This document shows, in pieces, positions 19,087 through 28,121 of a stretch of 64,000 nt of DNA; the first letter of the stretch is position 1, and every line of letters begins with the position of its first letter. The stretch covers positions 4,209,431-4,273,430 of the forward strand of contig NZ_LGQW01000015.1 of assembly GCF_003116035.1 (NCBI RefSeq), given 5' to 3'. A program made the position numbers and the translations under genes. The notes under the pieces were generated by a model. That model ran no database searches. It saw only the letters and a program-made list of their open reading frames with translations, and was not told the origin of the DNA. Source of the DNA: Azospirillum sp. TSH64. GTDB lineage: Bacteria; Pseudomonadota; Alphaproteobacteria; Azospirillales; Azospirillaceae.

Positions 19087-20019
19087 ATGTCCATGCTTCT
19101 GGTGCAGGCTCTCAACGGCCTGCAATTCGGGGTGCTGTTGTTCCTGGTGGCGGCCGGACTCAGTCTGGTGTTCGGCGTCATGGATCTGATCAATCTGGCC
19201 CATGGCGTCCAATACATGCTGGGTGCCTATGTCGCCGCCACGCTGGGGGTGTGGACCGGCAGCTTCTGGCTGGGGGCGCTGCTGGCTTTGCCAGTGGCGC
19301 TGCTGGTCGGGCTGGCGCTGGAATGGCTGGTGTTCCGCCATCTCTACCGCCGCGACCATCTCGCCCAAGTGCTCGCCACCTTCGGGGTGATCCTGACGGT
19401 GGAGGAGGCGACGCGGGCGCTGTGGGGCAGCGCGCCGCAGACCGTGCTGGAGCCGTCCGGGCTGACCGGCGGCCCGATGGGCGGGGTGGAGATCGTGCCC
19501 GGGCTGCTCTACCCGACCTATCGGCTGGTCATCATCGGCATCGGCATCGTGGTGCCGCTGCTGCTGTGGTTCCTGGTGGAGCGGACGCGCGCCGGCATGC
19601 TGGTGCGGGCGGGGGCGACCCACCCCGCCATGGTGTCGGCGCTGGGGGTGGACATCCGCCGCCTGTTCACCGTCGTCTTCGCCTTCGGGGCGATGCTGGC
19701 GGGCTTCGCCGGGGCGCTGGCCAGCCCAATCTTCCCGGTGGCGCCGGGCATGGGCGACACCGTGCTGATATTGTGCTTCGTGGTGATCGTCATCGGCGGC
19801 GTCGGTTCCATCCGCGGCGCCTTCATCGCCGCCTTGCTGGTCGGACTGCTCGACAGCATCGGACGGGCAATGCTGCCCGACCTGCTGCGGCTGCTGCTCG
19901 ACCCGTCTGCGGCCCGGCAGACCGGGGCGGCGCTGGCCTCCATGCTGGTCTACATCGTCATGGCCACCATCCTGTTCTTCCGTCCGGCCGGGCTTTTTCC
20001 GGGAGGACGCGCGGCATGA
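19087..20019 (+). CDS. Branched-chain-type ABC transporter permease (LivH type)
   Basis: A 310-residue membrane permease with about eight transmembrane segments. It starts with LVQALNGLQFGVLLFLVAAGLSLVFGVMDLINLAHG, the standard LivH opening, and contains the cytoplasmic coupling region FLVERTRAGMLVRAGATHPAMVSALGVDIRR. Its last four bases overlap the next permease start (ATGA), so translation is likely coupled. It forms the translocation pore together with the LivM-type subunit. Length and motifs are normal. Confidence 0.92.
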   Translation: MSMLLVQALNGLQFGVLLFLVAAGLSLVFGVMDLINLAHGVQYMLGAYVAATLGVWTGSFWLGALLALPVALLVGLALEWLVFRHLYRRDHLAQVLATFGVILTVEEATRALWGSAPQTVLEPSGLTGGPMGGVEIVPGLLYPTYRLVIIGIGIVVPLLLWFLVERTRAGMLVRAGATHPAMVSALGVDIRRLFTVVFAFGAMLAGFAGALASPIFPVAPGMGDTVLILCFVVIVIGGVGSIRGAFIAALLVGLLDSIGRAMLPDLLRLLLDPSAARQTGAALASMLVYIVMATILFFRPAGLFPGGRAA

Positions 20020-21005
20020 CCGCCCCGTTCCGCAAAACCTTCCGCAAACATGGTCTGGCCCTGGTCACGCTGCTTGCCCTGGCGGCGGCCCCCTTTTTCG
20101 GCTTCGGCGACGGCTTTGCGCTCAGCCTGCTGGCACGCGCGATGATCCTGGGCATGGCGGCTGTCAGCCTGTCGCTGCTGGTCGGCGGCGCCGGGCTGGT
20201 CAGCCTGGGACATGCCGCGACGATGGGGATCGGCGCCTATGCCGTGGTCGCCTTCGATGCCGCCGGGGTCAGCGAGGGGCTGATCGTCTTCCCCGCCGCC
20301 ATCGCCGCGGCGGCCGTCTATGCGCTCGTGACGGGAGCGGTGTCGCTGCGCACCAGCGGCGTTCATTTCATCATGATCACGCTGGCCTTCGGCCAGATGG
20401 CCTTTTTCACCACCTCCTCCTTCTCCAGCCTGGGCGGCGACGACGGCTACACGCTCTATGCCCGCACCGAGTGGCTGGGAAGCCGGATCATGGACAGCCG
20501 GCTGACCTTTCATTTCCTGTGCCTGGGCCTGCTGGCCCTGGTGTGGGTAGGCGGCACTCTGCTGCTGGGCAGCCGGTTCGGCCGGGTGCTGCGGGCGGCG
20601 CGGGAGAATCCGCAGCGGGCGCTGGCGGTGGGTTTCCAGCCCTACCCCTACCGTCTGGTCGCCTATGTGATGGCAGGGGCGGTCGGCGGTCTGGCCGGCG
20701 CCCTGCTGGCCAACGCGACGGAGTTCGTGTCCCCTGCCCTGCTGTCCTGGACCCGGTCGGGGGAGTTGCTGTTCATGGTCATCCTCGGCGGTGTCGGCCA
20801 GCTCGGCGGCGCGATCCTGGGGGCGCTCGCCATCGTGCTGCTGGAGGAAACGCTGTCGCACCTGCTGGTCTATTGGCGGCTGGTGTTCGGGCCGCTGCTG
20901 GTGCTGTCGGTGCTGTTCCTGCCGGACGGGTTGGTCGGCGCGCCGCTGCGCCTGCGCGCCGCCTTCCGGTTCGCCTCGCCCAAGCGGAGGAGCGCCGATG
21001 CCTGA
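20016..21005 (+). CDS. Branched-chain-type ABC transporter permease (LivM type)
   Basis: A 329-residue permease with about nine transmembrane segments; family landmarks are GGAGLVSLGHAATMGIGAYA and the coupling loop RFGRVLRAARENPQRALAVGF, then a near-terminal ILGGVGQLGGAILGALAIVLLEE. The start at 20016 lies in the ATGA overlap with the LivH-type gene after a GGGAGGACGCG site; longer frames further upstream lie inside that gene. Its 3' end overlaps the following ATPase gene by eight bases. The charged C-terminal tail (KRRSADA) is cytoplasmic. Confidence 0.92.
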   Translation: MTAPFRKTFRKHGLALVTLLALAAAPFFGFGDGFALSLLARAMILGMAAVSLSLLVGGAGLVSLGHAATMGIGAYAVVAFDAAGVSEGLIVFPAAIAAAAVYALVTGAVSLRTSGVHFIMITLAFGQMAFFTTSSFSSLGGDDGYTLYARTEWLGSRIMDSRLTFHFLCLGLLALVWVGGTLLLGSRFGRVLRAARENPQRALAVGFQPYPYRLVAYVMAGAVGGLAGALLANATEFVSPALLSWTRSGELLFMVILGGVGQLGGAILGALAIVLLEETLSHLLVYWRLVFGPLLVLSVLFLPDGLVGAPLRLRAAFRFASPKRRSADA

Positions 21006-21752
21006 TCCGTTGCTGGAACTGCACGGCCTGAGCAAGAATTTCGGCGCGCTGACCGTGACCTCCGACGTGTCGCTGACCGTCCTGCCGGGGGAGATCCATG
21101 CGATCATCGGCCCCAACGGGGCGGGCAAGACCACGCTGATCCACCAGATCAGCGGCACGTTGCGCCCGGACCGCGGAACCATCCGCTTCGCCGGCCAGGA
21201 CGTGACCGCCCTGCCGTTCGAGCGCCGCGCCCGGCTGGGGTTGGCCCGCAGCTTCCAGATCACCAGCATCGTTCCGGGCTTCACCGCGCTGGAGAACGTC
21301 GCTCTGGCGGTGCAGGCGCGCAGCGGCTCCTCCTTCCGCTTCCTGCGCCCGGTCGCGACCGAGAAGGCGCTGAACGAAGAGGCACGCGCGGCGCTGGACA
21401 CAGTCGGGTTGGGACGGGTCGCCGACCGCACCGCCGCCGCCCTGTCGCATGGCGAGAAGCGGCAGCTCGAACTCGCCATCGCCATCGCGATGAACCCGCG
21501 CCTGCTGCTGCTCGACGAGCCGCTGGCCGGGGCGGGGCCGGAGGAGACCGAGCGGCTGATCGGTATCCTGCGCGAACTGCGCAGCCGCTACGGCATCCTG
21601 CTGGTCGAGCATGACATGCAGGCAGTGTTCGCCCTGGCCGACCGCATCTCCGTCCTGGTCTATGGCCGCGTCATCGTCACCGGCACAGTGGACGAGATCC
21701 GCGGCCACCCGGAAGTCCGCACCGCCTATCTTGGAGAGGACGCGCTGGCGTG

Positions 21753-21753
<1 letters not shown>
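20998..21753 (+). CDS. Branched-chain-type ABC transporter ATPase (LivG type)
   Basis: A 251-residue ATPase with Walker A GPNGAGKTT, the ABC signature LSHGEKRQLELAI and Walker B LLLLDEPLAGAGPEE, followed by the switch histidine in LLVEHDM. The length and the LSHGEK form of the signature are typical of LivG rather than LivF. It starts inside the end of the LivM-type gene (eight-base overlap) and ends in a TGATG junction with the LivF-type gene, so the five genes form a single unit. It powers import of the unknown ligand. Confidence 0.92.
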
Positions 21754-22466
<713 letters not shown>

Positions 22467-22478
22467 AGCGTCGGGCGC

Positions 22479-22493
22479 TCCCGCACCGCGGGA
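22479..22493. terminator. Small hairpin between livF-type and convergent GntR genes
   Basis: TCCCGC-ACC-GCGGGA, a six-base-pair stem in the 69-base gap between two converging genes; no T-run. A weak candidate. Confidence 0.35.
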
Positions 22494-22535
22494 TATCGGT
22501 CAACCGCTGTCGACGGTGCCATGCCCTCTCGTCCG

Positions 22536-23285
22536 TCAGCGCACTTCGTTCACATAGCGGTGCTCGTCCGTCAGCGTCCTGTGGTGGCTGATGATGGTCA
22601 GGGTTCCGGTCTGGTCGAACGCCTCCTCGTCGATGACCAGAAGCGGCGTCGGGTCGGGGACGCAGAGGTCGGCGCGATCCTCGGCCGTGGCGAGCCCGGC
22701 CGAGACCCGCTCGCGCACGGCGGAAATGCGGATGCCGTGGACGTCGAGCAGGTGGAGGTAGAGCCGCTGCGGCACCAGTGACGGTTCCAGCGGGAAATCG
22801 GGCACCCGGCGGGCCACCAGCGCGATGTGCGAGCGCATCACCGCCCGCCCCTCCACCCGGCGCAGCCGCGCGATGCGGATCAGCGGCTCGCCCGGTGCCT
22901 CGCCCAGCAGGGCGGCCTCGTCTGCGGTGGCCGGGCTATGCCCGACCTCGGTCACCACCGCCTCGGACAACAGCAGTTGGCCGTCCCCGCCATGCAGGCG
23001 GTAATATTGGAAGAAGAAGCGCAGGCTGTGCTGCGGCGTGCGCCCGGTGACCACCGTCCCGGTCTTGCGCCTGCGCATCAGCATGCCATCCGCGGTCAGG
23101 TCGGCCAGCGCACGGCGCATCGTTCCCACCGCAACCCCATAATCGGCGGCCAGCGCGACCTCACCCGGCAGCACCATGCCGGGCGGCCATTCGCCCAGCA
23201 GAATGGCTTCCGCCATGCGGCGCTTGACGTGCTCGTAGAGCGGGATCGGCAGGTCACCCGCCATGTTTGCCGTCTTTTTGTTCAC
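22536..23285 (-). CDS. GntR-family regulator with UTRA effector domain
   Basis: A 249-residue HutC-type regulator. Residues about 10-80 are the winged HTH (PIPLYEHVKRRMAEAILLGEWPPGMVLPGEVALAADYGVAVGTMRRAL) and residues 95-240 a UTRA ligand domain (IARLRRVEGRAVMRSHIALVARRVP). It is divergent from the M20/ABC importer operon with about 100 bases between starts. That gap holds an almost perfect palindrome at 23355-23375 next to the operon start, so it most likely represses the operon until an intermediate binds. ATG at 23283-23285; a second in-frame Met at residue 8 is also possible. Confidence 0.9.
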   Translation of the reverse strand: MNKKTANMAGDLPIPLYEHVKRRMAEAILLGEWPPGMVLPGEVALAADYGVAVGTMRRALADLTADGMLMRRRKTGTVVTGRTPQHSLRFFFQYYRLHGGDGQLLLSEAVVTEVGHSPATADEAALLGEAPGEPLIRIARLRRVEGRAVMRSHIALVARRVPDFPLEPSLVPQRLYLHLLDVHGIRISAVRERVSAGLATAEDRADLCVPDPTPLLVIDEEAFDQTGTLTIISHHRTLTDEHRYVNEVR

Positions 23286-23354
23286 TACCGCCTCGAAAAT
23301 AGCCAGAAATTGCTCGAATCTTGACGATTGACAAAGATTTGTGCGCCGGTCACA

Positions 23355-23375
23355 TTTCTTTATAGAATATAGAAA
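23355..23375. promoter_or_regulatory. Candidate GntR operator before the M20/ABC importer operon
   Basis: TTTCTTTAT-AGA-ATATAGAAA: two nine-base arms matching at eight positions around a three-base centre, in strikingly AT-rich sequence. It ends 14 bases before the start codon of the first operon gene, so binding would block transcription or initiation. Confidence 0.55.
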
Positions 23376-23389
23376 ACAGCGAGCCTGTC

Positions 23390-24775
23390 ATGGACAATCG
23401 GCACGGAAGCGGCCAGACCACCGGCGACGATGGCCTCGATGCGGCGATGGCCTGGATCGCGCGGTCGGCGGAACCCGCCGTGGCCGATCTCGCCCGTATG
23501 ATCGCTGTCGACACGTCCTTTCCCCCCGGTGCCGGCTACGACGCTTTCGCCGACCTGATGGATGAGCTGATCGCCCCGCTGGGCTTCCGCTCCAGCCGGG
23601 TCGTCGTCCCCGACGCCCTTTGGCGGGTGCCCGGCGGGCCGGCGTCCGGCCGGCGCACCAATCTCATCGGCGAACGCGAGACGGGCAAGCCGGTTCTCGG
23701 ACTGTATTTCCATGTCGACACCGTGCCCGCCGCCGCCGGCTGGGACAAGGACCCGCTTCGCCTGACCCGCGAGGGCGACCGGCTGTACGGGCTGGGCGCC
23801 GCCGACATGAAGGGCACCATTGCCGCCGTGCTGCTGGCGTTGCGCGCCGCCAAGGCCTGCGGCCTGCCGCTCGCCTACGACCCGATGCTGCTGTTCTGCA
23901 CCGACGAGGAGGGCGGGCTCTATCCCGGCGTGCGCTACCTTGCCGAACAAGGACTGCTGAAGGGCCATGTCCTGAATTTCAACGGCAGCGCGGCACCGCG
24001 CATCTGGTCGGGCTGCTTCGGCCTGTTCAACCTGATGATCCGGCTGCACGGCCACACCGTCCATGCCGGCGAGGGCAACAAGTCCGGCTCCGGCGCCAAC
24101 GCCATCGAGGCGGCGCTGCCGCTACTCCAGGCGCTGACCGACCTCAAGCCGGTGGTGGCGCAACGGACCTCGGCCCTGCCGCCGCCGCCGACCGCCTCCG
24201 GGCCGCTGGCTGCCCGGCTCGACATCGCCGCCGCCCATGGCGGCATCTGCGGCGGGCAGGTCCCCTCGCTGTTCGAGATCCTGGTCTGCCGCCGCTATGC
24301 GCCGGAAGAGGATTACGAGGAGGCGCGGGCGGAGATCGAAACGGCCGTCGCCCGTGCGATGGCAGCGAGCCCCGGCATCGCGGTGGACATCCAGCTGGTC
24401 GGCCATCTCGCCCCGACCGGCGATCCGACCGGCCCGCACTGGTCGCGCTGGCAGGCGGCGCTGTCGGCCGGCTTCGGCTACCGCCCGGACGAGTTCCGCG
24501 CCTGGGGGGCGGCCAGCTGCTCCGACTTCGGCTGGGTCCAGCGCACCGGCATGCAGGAAGTGCTGCTGACCGGGCTTGGCCGGCCCGAGAGCAACGTCCA
24601 TTCCCCCGACGAACACACCACCGTCGCCGACATCGTGGCGTTGGCGCAGAGCGTGCTGGCCTATCTGGCCGCCGGCTTCGCCCCCGACCTGATCCCCGAA
24701 AAGACCGACCAGAACACCTATCCGAACGCCGTGCCGACCCCAGGCCGCGGCCCGCAGAAGGAGTCCGACCGATGA
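23390..24775 (+). CDS. M20-family metallohydrolase (ArgE/DapE type)
   Basis: A 461-residue M20 amidohydrolase. Metal-site motifs are visible in order: YFHVDTVPAA with the first His-x-Asp, GLGAADMKG with the bridging Asp, and FCTDEEGG with the catalytic Glu pair. The dimerisation domain contains HGHTVHAGEG. An N-terminal extension of about 30 residues precedes the catalytic domain and a proline-rich tail follows. The family removes acyl or carbamoyl groups or cuts small peptides. It is the first gene of the operon under GntR control and overlaps the binding-protein gene by four bases. Together with a second M20 gene at 29723 it suggests stepwise hydrolysis of an imported compound. Confidence 0.85.
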   Translation: MDNRHGSGQTTGDDGLDAAMAWIARSAEPAVADLARMIAVDTSFPPGAGYDAFADLMDELIAPLGFRSSRVVVPDALWRVPGGPASGRRTNLIGERETGKPVLGLYFHVDTVPAAAGWDKDPLRLTREGDRLYGLGAADMKGTIAAVLLALRAAKACGLPLAYDPMLLFCTDEEGGLYPGVRYLAEQGLLKGHVLNFNGSAAPRIWSGCFGLFNLMIRLHGHTVHAGEGNKSGSGANAIEAALPLLQALTDLKPVVAQRTSALPPPPTASGPLAARLDIAAAHGGICGGQVPSLFEILVCRRYAPEEDYEEARAEIETAVARAMAASPGIAVDIQLVGHLAPTGDPTGPHWSRWQAALSAGFGYRPDEFRAWGAASCSDFGWVQRTGMQEVLLTGLGRPESNVHSPDEHTTVADIVALAQSVLAYLAAGFAPDLIPEKTDQNTYPNAVPTPGRGPQKESDR

Positions 24776-26346
24776 GTTCCGTGACCCGCCGCCTCTTCCT
24801 CGCCGGGACCGCCGCCGGCCTCGGCACCCTGCCCGCCTTCAGCCTGACCGGTGCAGCACCGGCCTTCGCCCAGCAGAGCGCCGCGCGCCGCGGCGGCGTG
24901 CTGCGCATTTCGGTCGATCAGGCCGCCAGCGTCATCCACCCGCTGCGCACCCGCGTGAACCCGGAATATCTGGTGGCCGAGCTGCTCTATTCCGGCCTGA
25001 CGCGGCTCGCCGCCGGCATGAAGGTGGAGCCGGACCTCGCCGAATCCTGGTCGCCGGATCAAACGCTGACCGAATGGACCTTCGTCCTGCGGCCGGGCCT
25101 GACCTTCCATGACGGCTCGCCCTGCACCGCCGCCGACGTGGTCGCCACCTTCACCGCCATCCTCGATCCCAAGACCGCCTCGCCGGGCCGCACCAATGTC
25201 GGCCCGATCAAGGAGGTGACGGCCAAGGATGAGCGGACCGTGCTGTTCCGCCTGACCTCGCCCTATGCCGACCTGCCGGTTGCGCTGGCCTACACCAACG
25301 CCCGCATCGTCCCGGCCAAGGTGATCGAGACCGACCTCGACAGCCTGTCACGCAGCGCCGTCGGAACCGGCCCGTTCAAGCTGGTCTCCTTCGAACCCGA
25401 CCGCAAGATCGTGGTGGAGCGCAACCCGGCCTATTACGACCCGGCGCGCCCCTATCTCGACCGGGTCGAGGTGCTGGTCTATCCCGACCGCACCGCCGAG
25501 GCCTCGGCGCTGATCTCCGGCGACATCGACCTGATGCTGGGCACCGCCCCCGGCGAATACCAGCGGCTGGAGAAGGCCTCCGGCGTCAAGGCGCTGCGGG
25601 TGCCGTCGGGCCAGTTCCTGAACGTCAACATGGGCTGCGACCAAAAGCCCTTCTCCGACCCGCGCGTCCGCAAAGCGCTTGCGCTCGCCATTGACCGCGA
25701 GGCGATGGTGGGCTTCGTTGCCGGCGGCTACGGCACGCCCGGCAACGACACGCCGATCAGCCCGGCCTACCGCTTCTACCGCGAGCAGCCGCTGCGCAAG
25801 GCCGACATCGCCCAGGCGAAGAAGCTGCTGGCCGAGGCCGGCTATCCCAACGGCGTCGACCTGACCATGATCGCGTCGGACAAGCCGGGCACCCGCACCG
25901 AGCTGGCGGTCGCCATCCGCGAGATGGCGAAGCCCGCCGGCTTCCGCATCCAGGTGCAGACCATGCCGCACGCCACCTACCTGGATCAGGTGTGGAAGAA
26001 GGGCAATTTCTACGTCGGCTTCTACAACATGCAGGCGACCGCCGACGCCGTCTTCTCGCTGCTCTACACGTCCGACGCCGCCTGGAACGAGACGCGCTGG
26101 AACAACAAGGCGTTCGACGCCATGGTCGCCGAGGCGCGGACCAAGACCGACGAGACCGAGCGTGCCGCGCTCTACGCCAAGGCGCAGCAGCTGATGCATG
26201 ACGAGGTGCCGTCGGTCATCCCGGTCTTCTTCGACCTGCTGGCGGCGCGGCGCGACTATGTCGAGGGCTACGACCTCCACCCGCGCGGCTCGGTGTTCCG
26301 CCTCGACTTCGTCTCGCTCGGGGCGGCTGCGCCCAAGCGGAGTTGA
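24772..26346 (+). CDS. Peptide/nickel-type ABC transporter substrate-binding protein
   Basis: A 524-residue family 5 extracellular binding protein (DppA/OppA fold). The N-terminus (TRRLFLAGTAAGLGTLPAF) is a twin-arginine-like signal ending at AFAQ. Family landmarks are ESWSPDQTLTEWTFVLRPGLTFHDGSPCTAADVV, DPRVRKALALAIDREAMV and the distal PVFFDLLAARRDYVEGY. The start lies in an ATGA overlap with the preceding M20 gene. The two permeases and fused ATPase downstream complete the importer. Ligand probably a short peptide or an amide-type compound, going by the hydrolases in the operon. Confidence 0.9.
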   Translation: MSSVTRRLFLAGTAAGLGTLPAFSLTGAAPAFAQQSAARRGGVLRISVDQAASVIHPLRTRVNPEYLVAELLYSGLTRLAAGMKVEPDLAESWSPDQTLTEWTFVLRPGLTFHDGSPCTAADVVATFTAILDPKTASPGRTNVGPIKEVTAKDERTVLFRLTSPYADLPVALAYTNARIVPAKVIETDLDSLSRSAVGTGPFKLVSFEPDRKIVVERNPAYYDPARPYLDRVEVLVYPDRTAEASALISGDIDLMLGTAPGEYQRLEKASGVKALRVPSGQFLNVNMGCDQKPFSDPRVRKALALAIDREAMVGFVAGGYGTPGNDTPISPAYRFYREQPLRKADIAQAKKLLAEAGYPNGVDLTMIASDKPGTRTELAVAIREMAKPAGFRIQVQTMPHATYLDQVWKKGNFYVGFYNMQATADAVFSLLYTSDAAWNETRWNNKAFDAMVAEARTKTDETERAALYAKAQQLMHDEVPSVIPVFFDLLAARRDYVEGYDLHPRGSVFRLDFVSLGAAAPKRS

Positions 26347-26350
26347 GGCC

Positions 26351-27298
26351 GTGAGCGCATCCTGGCTCCTGCGGCGGCTGGCGCTGATCCTCTACACGGT
26401 CTTTATCGTGTCGGTGCTGGTCTTCGGCATCACCCAGGCGCTGCCCGCCGACGCCGCCGTCACCCTGCTGGGCGAGAACGCCACCGCCGAGGCGCTGAAC
26501 GCGATCCGCGAGCGCCTCGGCCTCGGCGACCCGATCTGGTGGCAGTATCTGCGCTGGGTCGGGCACGCCGCGACCGGCGATTTCGGCCTGTCGATGCGCA
26601 CCGGCCAGCCGGTGGGGCCGGAGATGCTGACGGCGCTCGGCCGCTCGCTTCTGCTGGCCGTTGCCGCCATTCTGGTCATGCTGGTGATCGCCGTGCCGCT
26701 GGGCATGCTGGCAGCGGTGCGGCAAGGCAAGCTGGCCGACATGGCGACCGGGCTGATCTCCTATCTCGGGGTCTCCTTCCCGGAGTTCGTCACCGCGACG
26801 CTGCTCGCCATGCTGCTGGCCGACACCCTGCAATGGTTGCCGGCCACCGGCTACGTCTCCCCGCTGGAGGATTTCGGCGGGGCGGTTCGGCATCTGGCCC
26901 TGCCGGTGCTGACCGCCTCACTGATCCTGGTGGCGCATGTCGCCCGCATGGTGCGGTCGGAAACGCTCGACGTGCTGCACAGCGACTATATCCGCGCCGC
27001 CCGGCTGAAGGGGCTGCCGGAGCGCACGGTGCTGGTCCGCCATGCCCTGCGCAACGCGCTGCTGCCGGTGGTCACCATCGTGGCGCTGGATGTCGGCTAT
27101 CTGCTGGGCGGCATCATCGTCATCGAGGAGATCTTCGCCATTCCCGGCATCGGCCGGCAGCTGATGGTGGCGGTCACCGCCCGCGACCTGCCGTCGATCC
27201 AGGCCGGCGCCCTCATCATGTCGGCGACCTACGCCGTCGCCAATACGCTGGCCGACGTCGCCTACGCCGTCCTCGACAAGAGGATCCGCTATGACTGA
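26351..27298 (+). CDS. Peptide-type ABC transporter permease (DppB type)
   Basis: A 315-residue permease with six transmembrane segments. It begins with a GTG codon at 26351, four bases after the previous stop (VSASWLLRRLALILYT); no ATG fits because the frame further upstream lies inside the preceding gene. Family landmarks are ERLGLGDPIWWQYLRWV, GDFGLSMRTGQPV and the coupling loop RMVRSETLDVLHSDYIRAARLKGL. It pairs with the DppC-type permease, which it overlaps by eight bases. Confidence 0.9.
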   Translation: MSASWLLRRLALILYTVFIVSVLVFGITQALPADAAVTLLGENATAEALNAIRERLGLGDPIWWQYLRWVGHAATGDFGLSMRTGQPVGPEMLTALGRSLLLAVAAILVMLVIAVPLGMLAAVRQGKLADMATGLISYLGVSFPEFVTATLLAMLLADTLQWLPATGYVSPLEDFGGAVRHLALPVLTASLILVAHVARMVRSETLDVLHSDYIRAARLKGLPERTVLVRHALRNALLPVVTIVALDVGYLLGGIIVIEEIFAIPGIGRQLMVAVTARDLPSIQAGALIMSATYAVANTLADVAYAVLDKRIRYD

Positions 27299-28121
27299 CC
27301 TGCTGCGCCGCCTGATGCGCACGCCGCAAGGCGCCATCGGCCTGATTTTGCTGGCGGTGCTGGCCGCCGCCTGCCTGTTCGGCCCCTGGCTGGCCCCCCA
27401 CGACCCGGAGAAGATGGACTTCCTCGGCCGCTTCCGTTCGCTCGGCGCCCAGAACTGGTTCGGCGCCGACCAGTTCGGCCGCGACGTGCTGAGCCGCCTG
27501 CTGGTCGGCGCCCGCTCCACCCTGCCGATGGCGCTGGCCGCCACCCTGCTCGGCACCGTCGCAGGCGCCGTGGTCGGCACCGCGTCCGCCTATCTCGGCG
27601 GGCGCTGGGACGAGGCGATCATGCGCACCATCGACGCGGTGATGGCGGTGCCCGGCCTGCTGCTCGCCCTGCTGCTGGTCAGCACGCTCGGCAACGGCGC
27701 CGGCAACGCGATGATCGCCATCGCCGTCACCTTCGCCCCCGGCATGGCCCGCGTCACCCGCGCGGTGGCGCTGACCGTGCGCGGCCAGGACTATGTCAAG
27801 TCGGCCACCGTGCGCGGCGAAAGCGCGTCCTGGATCATTTTCCGCGAGATGCTGCCCAACGTGATGGCCCCGGTGGTGATCGAGGCGACGATCCGCGTCT
27901 CCTTCGCGGTGATGCTGTTCGCCACCCTCAGTTTCCTCGGCCTCGGCGCCCAGCCGCCGGCTTCCGAATGGGGCCTGATGGTGGCGGAGGCGCGCCAGTA
28001 CGTTCATCAGGCGCCCTGGATCCTCATAGCGCCGTCGCTGGCCATCGCGCTGACCGCCATCGCCTTCAACCTGCTCGGCGACGGGCTGCGCGACGCCATG
28101 AACCCGCGGGACGAACGATGA
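27291..28121 (+). CDS. Peptide-type ABC transporter permease (DppC type)
   Basis: A 276-residue permease with a short cytoplasmic N-terminus and about six membrane segments. Landmarks are NWFGADQFGRDVLSRLLVGARSTL near the N-terminus and the coupling region REMLPNVMAPVVIEATI, then LGLGAQPPASEWGLM. Overlaps with neighbours on both sides (eight bases upstream, four downstream) show a tightly coupled operon. Confidence 0.92.
   Translation: MTDLLRRLMRTPQGAIGLILLAVLAAACLFGPWLAPHDPEKMDFLGRFRSLGAQNWFGADQFGRDVLSRLLVGARSTLPMALAATLLGTVAGAVVGTASAYLGGRWDEAIMRTIDAVMAVPGLLLALLLVSTLGNGAGNAMIAIAVTFAPGMARVTRAVALTVRGQDYVKSATVRGESASWIIFREMLPNVMAPVVIEATIRVSFAVMLFATLSFLGLGAQPPASEWGLMVAEARQYVHQAPWILIAPSLAIALTAIAFNLLGDGLRDAMNPRDER

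Noticed and set aside
23328-23366. TTGACA with TATAGA as a promoter for the M20 operon
   Set aside because: The spacing of 27 bases is too long for a normal promoter; a real start could not be fixed.
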